Below, piece by piece: positions 41,489 to 46,539 of a stretch of DNA of 46,539 nt. The translations under genes and the position numbers were made by a program. The stretch comes from Rhodanobacteraceae bacterium UBA703 (GTDB taxonomy: Bacteria; Pseudomonadota; Gammaproteobacteria; Xanthomonadales; Rhodanobacteraceae): NCBI GenBank assembly GCA_002297645.1, contig DBMH01000336.1, positions 1 through 46,539 of the forward strand, read 5' to 3'. The notes beneath the pieces were generated by a model. The model was not told the DNA's origin. It searched no databases and saw only the letters and a program-made list of their open reading frames with translations. Positions within the stretch are counted from its first letter, which is position 1. Each line of letters starts with the position of its first letter.

Positions 41489-42295
41489 TCACTCGCCAGC
41501 GACGAGCCGGAAACCGCGGGCGCCGCGTTCGACGTCCAGGGAAAGCCCGTACAGCGCCGACAGATTCGCTGCGGTCAGCACGTCGTCCGGCGTGCCGTCC
41601 GCGAACACCCGGCCCGTGCGCAACAGGATCACGCGCTGGATCTCCGGCACGATCTCCTCGGCGTGGTGCGTGACCAGCAGCAGCGTCGTGCCGTTCTGCG
41701 CGAGCCGGCGCAGCAGGGCGAGGAAGTGCGTCTGCGCGGCGATGTCGAGGCCGGTCGTCGGTTCGTCGAGCAGCAGCGCGCGGGGGCGGTGCGCGATCGC
41801 TCGCGCGATCAGCACGCGGCGCGTCTCGCCGGTGGACAGTTCCGCGATCGGGCGCTCGGCCAGGTGCGTGGCGTCGGATTCGTCCAGCGCTTCGCGTGCG
41901 CGTTCGCGCAACGCCGCGGTGACGCCTTCTTCCGGTACGCGCTGGCTGGCGAAGAAGCCGCTGAGCACGGCCTCGACCGCCGTCAGACCAGGGGCGCGCA
42001 GCAGGTCGCGCTGCAGGTCGGGCGCGACCAGGCCGAGCCGCGCGCGCAGCGCGAATACGTCCCAGCGCTCGCGGCCGAACACGCGCACCGGCGGCGCGCC
42101 CTCGCGCGCGACGGCGTACAGCTCGCGCGTGATCAGCTTGACGAAGGTGGACTTGCCGCAGCCGTTCGGACCGAGGATCGCGGCGTGCCGGCCGGCTTCG
42201 AGGCGCAGGCTGAAGTCGTGCAGCACGGGGACGAGACCGCGGCAGGCGGTCGCGCGGTCGAGCTCGATCAGGGGAACGTCGTGGTCTTCGGACAT
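41489..42295 (-). CDS. ABC transporter ATP-binding protein, stand-alone
   Basis: 268 residues with one ABC domain: Walker A GPNGCGKST (42-50), a Q-loop-like region (LGLVAPDLQRDLL), signature LSTGE (153-157), Walker B ALLLDEP (173-179) and H-loop VTHHAEE (about 208-214). LSTGE and the placement of the H-loop resemble the ModF/iron-chelate importer-type ATPases, some of which work without a permease. No permease or binding-protein gene is adjacent; upstream is a divergent ggt and downstream a propeller gene. Specificity cannot be assigned. The start at 42295 (MSEDHDVPLIELDRAT) gives a typical N-terminus. Confidence 0.85.
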   Translation of the reverse strand: MSEDHDVPLIELDRATACRGLVPVLHDFSLRLEAGRHAAILGPNGCGKSTFVKLITRELYAVAREGAPPVRVFGRERWDVFALRARLGLVAPDLQRDLLRAPGLTAVEAVLSGFFASQRVPEEGVTAALRERAREALDESDATHLAERPIAELSTGETRRVLIARAIAHRPRALLLDEPTTGLDIAAQTHFLALLRRLAQNGTTLLLVTHHAEEIVPEIQRVILLRTGRVFADGTPDDVLTAANLSALYGLSLDVERGARGFRLVAGE

Positions 42296-42377
42296 CGCGC
42301 GATCATCGCCGATGCGGCTGGCGCAAGGTCAAGCCGACCGTCGTATGCTCGGTGTTTTCCGCCAGGGAATCGTCGCC

Positions 42378-44075
42378 ATGACACGTCTCGCGCTCGCGCT
42401 GCTCGCCGCCGTCGCCACCTGCGCCGCGCAGGCCGGTGACCGCATCACCGGGAAGCCGTTCGCCACGCGTTCGGAAGTCATCGCGCGCAACGGCATGGTC
42501 GCGACCTCGCACCCGCTGGCCACCCAGGTCGGCGTTGACGTGCTCAAGGCCGGCGGCAGCGCGGTCGATGCGGCGATCGCGGCGAATGCTGCGCTTGGCC
42601 TGATGGAGCCGACCGGCAACGGCGTCGGCGGCGACCTGTTCGCGATCGTATGGGATGCCAAGACGAAGAAGCTCTACGGCTACAACGGCTCCGGGCGCTC
42701 GCCGAAGGCGCTGACGCTGGAGTGGTTCCGGCAGCACGACTACAAGGCGATTCCGCCGACCGGGCCGCTGCCGGTCAGCGTGCCAGGTGCGGTGGACGGC
42801 TGGTTCGCGCTGCACCAGCGCTTCGGCAAGCTGCCGATGAAGACCGTGCTGAAGCCGGCGATCACGTATGCGCGCGAGGGCTTCCCGGTGACCGAGTTGA
42901 TCGCGCACTACTGGGCGCTGTCGGTGCCGAAGCTCGGCACGTATCCCGGCTTCACGGAGCAGTTCACGAAGGACGGCAAGGCGCCCGCGAAGGGCGAGAT
43001 CTGGAAGAACCCGAATCTCGCGAGCACGCTGCAGGCGCTCGCTGACGGCGGCCGTGACGCGTTCTACAAGGGGCGTATCGCGCACACGATCGCCGACTAC
43101 GTGAAGGCCAACGAGGGCTTCCTGTCCTACGAGGATCTGGCCGCCCACCAGGGCGAGTGGGTCGAGCCGATCTCGACGAACTACCGTGGCTATGACGTAT
43201 GGGAACTGCCGCCGAACGGCCAGGGCCTCGCCGCACTGCAGATGCTGAACCTCCTCGAGGGCTACGACTTCTCGACGATTCCGTTTGGCAGCGTCGAGCA
43301 CGTGCACCTGTTCGCCGAGGCGAAGAAGCTCGCGTTCGAGGATCGTGCGAAGTTCTACGCCGATCCGGCGTTCGCCAAGGCGCCGGTCGAATGGCTGCTG
43401 TCGAAGGAATACGCCGCCGAGCGGCGCAAGCGGATTTCGCCGGACAAGGCGATGAAGGCGGTCGAGCCCGGTACCCACAAGCTCGACGGCGACACGATCT
43501 ACCTGACCACGGCGGACAAGGACGGCAACATGGTGTCGCTGATCCAGTCGAACTATCGCGGCATGGGCTCGGGCATGGCCCCGCCGGGACTCGGCTTCAT
43601 CCTGCAGGATCGCGGCGAGATGTTCGTGCTCGAGGAAGGCCACGCCAACACCTACGCGCCCGGCAAGCGGCCGTTCCACACGATCATTCCGGCCTTCGTG
43701 ACGAAGGGCGGCGAGCCATGGTTGAGTTTCGGCGTCATGGGCGGCGACATGCAGCCGCAGGGCCACGTCGAGATCGTCATGAACCTGATCGACTTCGGCA
43801 TGAACCTGCAGGAGGCCGGCGATGCGCCGCGCATCCAGCACGAGGGCTCGACCTCGCCCGAGGGCCAGGCCGCGCCGATGACGAACGGCGGCTGGATCGA
43901 CCTCGAATCCGGCTTCCCGTACGAAACCGTGCGCGGATTGATGCAGAAGGGGCATTCGGTGCGCTACGCCGACGGGCCCTACGGCGGCTACCAGGCGATC
44001 CTCCGCGACGCGCGGAACGGTACGTTCGTCGGCGCCAGCGAGAGCCGCAAGGACGGGCAGGCGGCCGGGTATTGA
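42378..44075 (+). CDS. ggt: Gamma-glutamyltransferase
   Basis: 565 residues with a signal peptide (about 1-20, ending AAQAGD). GGT cleaves gamma-glutamyl bonds of glutathione in the periplasm and is made as a proenzyme that self-cleaves before a threonine. That Thr is likely T373 (LDGDTIYLTTADKDGNMVSLIQSN; blocks DTIYLTTADKDGN), at the start of the small subunit. The glutamate-binding region is GNGVGGDLFAI in the large subunit, and NYRGMGSGM lies in the small one. The Thr-Ile-Tyr-Leu-Thr order replaces the usual Thr-Thr-His-Phe-Ser, placing it among divergent GGT-like acylases; some act on other gamma-glutamyl compounds. ATG at 42378 follows CAGGGAATCGTCGCC. It diverges from the ABC ATPase. 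Confidence 0.93.
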   Translation: MTRLALALLAAVATCAAQAGDRITGKPFATRSEVIARNGMVATSHPLATQVGVDVLKAGGSAVDAAIAANAALGLMEPTGNGVGGDLFAIVWDAKTKKLYGYNGSGRSPKALTLEWFRQHDYKAIPPTGPLPVSVPGAVDGWFALHQRFGKLPMKTVLKPAITYAREGFPVTELIAHYWALSVPKLGTYPGFTEQFTKDGKAPAKGEIWKNPNLASTLQALADGGRDAFYKGRIAHTIADYVKANEGFLSYEDLAAHQGEWVEPISTNYRGYDVWELPPNGQGLAALQMLNLLEGYDFSTIPFGSVEHVHLFAEAKKLAFEDRAKFYADPAFAKAPVEWLLSKEYAAERRKRISPDKAMKAVEPGTHKLDGDTIYLTTADKDGNMVSLIQSNYRGMGSGMAPPGLGFILQDRGEMFVLEEGHANTYAPGKRPFHTIIPAFVTKGGEPWLSFGVMGGDMQPQGHVEIVMNLIDFGMNLQEAGDAPRIQHEGSTSPEGQAAPMTNGGWIDLESGFPYETVRGLMQKGHSVRYADGPYGGYQAILRDARNGTFVGASESRKDGQAAGY

Positions 44076-44106
44076 TGGACTGCATGCAAGCGTCCGAGCC
44101 TGCCGC

Positions 44107-45069
44107 ATGAAGCCCCTGCCCTTGCTGCTGCTCGCCCTGGCCGCAGCGCCGGTCGCGCGCGCCGTCGTGGACGACTCCGTCGCCTGGAAGGCCGAGCAGG
44201 CCCGGCTCGAGCGGGCACTCGCCGCAAGCCCACGGCCGCGCGAGCGCATCCTGGCCGCGTCGATGCCGGCGCCGAAATCCGCGCGGTCCACCGCCGCGAT
44301 CGCCGAAGCCAGCGCCGCGGCGCCGGACGACGCACTCGTGCAATGGATCGCCGCCGTGCATGGCAACGTGGCCGCGACGGCGGCACTGACGCGGCTGGAG
44401 CCAGACAATGGCGCCTCGTGGCTGCCGGCGCTGGGTTTGGCGGTCGAGCGGGGCGACGGCGCCGGCATCGATGCCGCGTTGGCCGGACTGGCGGCCAGCA
44501 CGCGCTTCGACGACCACCAGGGCCAGTTGCTGCATGCGTGGCAGGACGCCCTGCGGCGCCAGCCGGACGCACCGGCCTGTGTCGCCGGCGAGCGCTGCGA
44601 GCGGGCCGAGCGGGACTTCCTCGTCGCGTCGGAATTCACCGCGGCCAGTGTGTTTCCGTTCCCGCAGGCCGCCCTGGCCTTTTGCAAGGCCGCGCCTGCG
44701 AACACGCCACGTCACCGCCAATGCGAAGCCGGCGCGCGCGGCATGCTCGACAACGGCCGGACGCTGGTGTCGAAGGCGGTCGGATACTCGCTGCTGGGCC
44801 ATCTGCACGCCCTCACGCCGGCGGACGAGGAGGAGCGCCGCCGACAGGATTGGCTCGCCACCGTGACGGAGCCGATGCTGCGCGGCGACCTCGCGCCCGG
44901 AAGCGCCGAATTCGCCGCGTTCATGGCCGACTGGACGGCGCTGGACAGCGAGATGGAGGTCCTCCGGCGCGGGGCGCAGCGCGCCGCCCGGCCGGTGCTG
45001 CCACCGGACGGGTGGATCAGCCCGCATCAGCGCGCGCGCGACGCGGCGAAGGCGCGCGGAAAACCCTGA
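44107..45069 (+). CDS. Secreted helical protein of unknown function
   Basis: 320 residues with a signal peptide (about 1-19, ending ARAVVDD). The mature part is alpha-helical, with recurring alanine- and arginine-rich segments about 34 residues apart (ERILAASMPAPKSARS, ALVQWIAAVHGNVAATAAL, GIDAALAGLAASTRFDD), which suggests TPR- or HEAT-like solenoid structure, though I cannot assign a family. Four cysteines cluster at about 155-205 (ACVAGERCERA, FCKAA, HRQCEAG). It starts 31 bases after ggt and may be co-transcribed; the spacing to parA is 63 bases. Its role in the periplasm is unknown. Confidence 0.8.
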   Translation: MKPLPLLLLALAAAPVARAVVDDSVAWKAEQARLERALAASPRPRERILAASMPAPKSARSTAAIAEASAAAPDDALVQWIAAVHGNVAATAALTRLEPDNGASWLPALGLAVERGDGAGIDAALAGLAASTRFDDHQGQLLHAWQDALRRQPDAPACVAGERCERAERDFLVASEFTAASVFPFPQAALAFCKAAPANTPRHRQCEAGARGMLDNGRTLVSKAVGYSLLGHLHALTPADEEERRRQDWLATVTEPMLRGDLAPGSAEFAAFMADWTALDSEMEVLRRGAQRAARPVLPPDGWISPHQRARDAAKARGKP

Positions 45070-45132
45070 ACTTCATCGTCGCGGCGACGCGGTGTACGCT
45101 TCCGGGCACTTTGCGTACCGGCGGAGGCATCC

Positions 45133-45765
45133 ATGCTGAAGGTCCTGGTGGCGAGTTCGAAAGGCGGCGCCGGCAAGAGCACGCTGGCGACGAATCTGGC
45201 CGCGTACTACGCGGTCGAGGGCAAGAACACGGTGCTCGTCGATGCGGACCGCCAAGGCTCCGGACTGCGCTGGTGCCAGCGACGGGCGCAGCATGCGGAC
45301 GCGGTGCTCGGCCTTCCCGGCACGCGGCGCGACTGGGACAAGCCGATCCCGCCGGACGCGCAGCGCGTCGTCGTCGACTCCCCGGCAGGCATCCGGCCGG
45401 ACGAAGTCGAGGCCTATCTCGACAAGGTCGCCGCGGTCCTGGTGCCGGTGCTGCCGTCGGCCATCGACCTCGAAGCGACCGAGCCGTTCCTGAACGATCT
45501 CGCCGGCCTCGGACGCGTGCGGCGCGGCAAGGTCGCCGTCGGACTCGTCGCGAACCGGCTCAAGCCGTGGACCAATGCCTCGCAGCTCGCGGTCGAGGAG
45601 ATGCGCCGGTTCCCGTTTCCCGTCGTCGCGCAGTTGCGCGACACGCAGGGCTACGTGCTCGCCAATGCGCTGGGCAAGAGCATCTTCGACTACCACTCCG
45701 AGCTGGTGCGCTCGCACCAGCAGGACTGGGCGAGCCTGGTCCGCTGGTTGAAGAAGCATTCCTGA
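45133..45765 (+). CDS. Orphan ParA/MinD-family ATPase
   Basis: 210 residues, short for the family and lacking an N-terminal HTH. The deviant Walker A SSKGGAGKST (residues 8-17) carries the signature lysine K10, and VLVDADRQGSG (switch I), VVVDSPAGI (switch II/Walker B-like) follow. ParA-type ATPases partition plasmids, chromosomes or protein cargos by forming DNA-bound dimers. No parB or parS site is nearby, and the chromosomal ParA is normally next to parB, so this is an orphan probably positioning another cargo. GGAGGCATCC precedes the ATG, a strong ribosome-binding site. An EF-hand gene follows after a 235-base gap. Confidence 0.9.
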   Translation: MLKVLVASSKGGAGKSTLATNLAAYYAVEGKNTVLVDADRQGSGLRWCQRRAQHADAVLGLPGTRRDWDKPIPPDAQRVVVDSPAGIRPDEVEAYLDKVAAVLVPVLPSAIDLEATEPFLNDLAGLGRVRRGKVAVGLVANRLKPWTNASQLAVEEMRRFPFPVVAQLRDTQGYVLANALGKSIFDYHSELVRSHQQDWASLVRWLKKHS

Positions 45766-45925
45766 ACGAAAACGACGAGGCGGATAGGCCCGCAGCGTTC
45801 GAGGTGGCTGGTTCGGATCGGCATGCGGCGGCACGCGGGCGTCCGGTTCGCGGTCGGCGGGCCGGGGCATTTCTCCCATAGGCGACGAACCCGTCTTCAC
45901 AGGAATTTGCGCGATCTTTGCGCGT

Positions 45926-45941
45926 CCGGGGCGAACCCCGG
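45926..45941. other. Tetraloop-like hairpin in the leader of the EF-hand gene
   Basis: CCGGGG-CGAA-CCCCGG is a perfect 6-base stem with a CGAA loop, about 60 bases before the EF-hand start. It could be part of the mRNA leader or the terminator of parA; it lacks a following T-run. Confidence 0.35.
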
Positions 45942-46000
45942 GCCGTTCGGAGCGTTCCATGATGATGCGGCCGACGTGGCCGCTGCACGAGGTTCCGACC

Positions 46001-46477
46001 ATGCGCCATTCCATTTCCCTCCTGCTCGCCGCCACCGCGCTGTGCGCTGCCGGCGCAGCTTTGGCGGCTCCCACCACCGATGCCGACATCCAGCGCGCCG
46101 CCAAGCGCGCCGAGTTCCAGCAGAAGATGTTCGACCGCATCGACACCAACCACGACGGCCAGATCAGCCGCGCCGAATACCAGGCCTGGGTCGACGCCCG
46201 CTTCGACAAGCTCGACACCAATCACGACGGCGTCGTCGATGCGGACGAGATCGCGAATTCGCCTGCGACGGCGGAGCGCGTGCACAGGCGCGCGGAGCGC
46301 TTCGTCCAGCGTTTCGACGCGAGCGGCAGCGGCAAGGTTTCCAAGGCCGATTTCGAAGCGAAGGCGATGAAGCGCTTCGACAACCTGTCCGGCGGCGCCG
46401 ACTCGGTCACGGAAGAGCAGTTCGCGTCGAAGGGGCGGCAGGGCCGCCATGGCAGCGGCGGCGGCAACGGCGAGTGA
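46001..46477 (+). CDS. EF-hand calcium-binding protein, secreted
   Basis: 158 residues with a signal peptide (about 1-23, ending ALAAPTT). Two good EF-hand loops are visible: DTNHDGQISRAE (48-59) and DTNHDGVVDADE (72-83), with the Asp-x-Asn-x-Asp-Gly pattern and Glu at position 12. A third (DASGSGKVSKAD, 106-117) is degenerate, with Asp at position 12, and a fourth region (DNLSGGADSVTEEQF) lacks the usual spacing. Four hands would make a calmodulin-like fold; bacterial EF-hand proteins of this type are periplasmic calcium buffers or regulators. Start at 46001 is supported by GAGG eight bases upstream. An earlier in-frame ATG at 45959 would add 14 residues before the signal peptide. A hairpin follows the stop. 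Confidence 0.9.
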   Translation: MRHSISLLLAATALCAAGAALAAPTTDADIQRAAKRAEFQQKMFDRIDTNHDGQISRAEYQAWVDARFDKLDTNHDGVVDADEIANSPATAERVHRRAERFVQRFDASGSGKVSKADFEAKAMKRFDNLSGGADSVTEEQFASKGRQGRHGSGGGNGE

Positions 46478-46490
46478 CGCGTTCCGGCTG

Positions 46491-46515
46491 CGCGGCGGGT
46501 CGCCGGCCCGCCGCG
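46491..46515. terminator. Hairpin after the EF-hand gene
   Basis: CGCGGCGGG (46491-46499) and CCCGCCGCG (46507-46515) form a perfect 9-base stem with a 7-base loop, 13 bases after the stop codon; CGGGTTTG follows. It is probably a terminator. Confidence 0.65.
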
Positions 46516-46539
46516 CGGGTTTGCAAACGATTGGAATCG

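Noticed and set aside
42303..44705. An 800-codon minus-strand frame
   Set aside because: It is the antisense shadow of ggt and the helical protein gene and shows no domains.

Overview
The window is GC-rich DNA (roughly two thirds GC or more by eye) with densely packed genes, many in co-directional runs with 4-base ATGA overlaps. Ubiquinone genes (ubiJ, ubiB), NtrB/NtrC, divergent speA/speE, an OmpW-type porin, DUF885 and M16 peptidases, and secreted proteins carrying a short C-terminal I/LFxDGFE motif suggest a gammaproteobacterium of the Lysobacterales (Xanthomonadales), perhaps Rhodanobacteraceae. This assignment is inferred from gene content. There is no rRNA or tRNA in the window to test it, and I saw no CRISPR array or complete insertion sequence.

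Layout. 1-2612: the end of an ABC-F ATPase, then a DesK/DesR-like two-component pair on the minus strand. 2793-6021: a tight plus-strand operon of an HExxH-containing membrane protein, a DUF6622-like membrane protein, a DUF2141 secreted protein and a Tat-type carotenoid oxygenase. 5979-9716: a small minus-strand membrane protein, a DUF885 protein, an OmpW-family porin and a SRPBCC-fold protein. 9796-10933: a Xre/MbcA-RES toxin-antitoxin pair with an AT-rich palindromic operator. 11040-13341: a thiolase and a SAM methyltransferase. 13342-15516: a lower-GC island with one secreted protein built on DUF5648-type repeats. 15517-22113: seven minus-strand genes (ubiJ, ubiB, a lipoprotein, arfB, a PlsC-like acyltransferase, ntrB, ntrC) with a near-consensus NtrC site touching the ntrB start codon. 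22222-27010: a secreted alpha/beta hydrolase, a DUF4156-like lipoprotein and a two-half M16 peptidase. 27170-33029: three secreted beta-propeller proteins sharing repeat domains and the DGFE motif, followed by a gene remnant. 33281-38481: a beta-hydroxyacid dehydrogenase, speA and speE diverging from one spacer, and two small proteins. 38671-46477: a 905-residue propeller protein, an orphan ABC ATPase, gamma-glutamyltransferase, a secreted helical protein, an orphan ParA and an EF-hand protein.

How the parts relate. SpeA and SpeE supply agmatine and spermidine. UbiJ and UbiB serve ubiquinone synthesis. NtrB/NtrC control nitrogen metabolism and probably their own transcription. A large share of the genes encode exported proteins (propellers, peptidases, hydrolase, lipoproteins), which suits a proteolytic soil or water bacterium. 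The least explained parts are the 2793-6021 operon, the DGFE-motif propeller family, the DUF5648 island and a dispersed palindromic intergenic repeat found three times.
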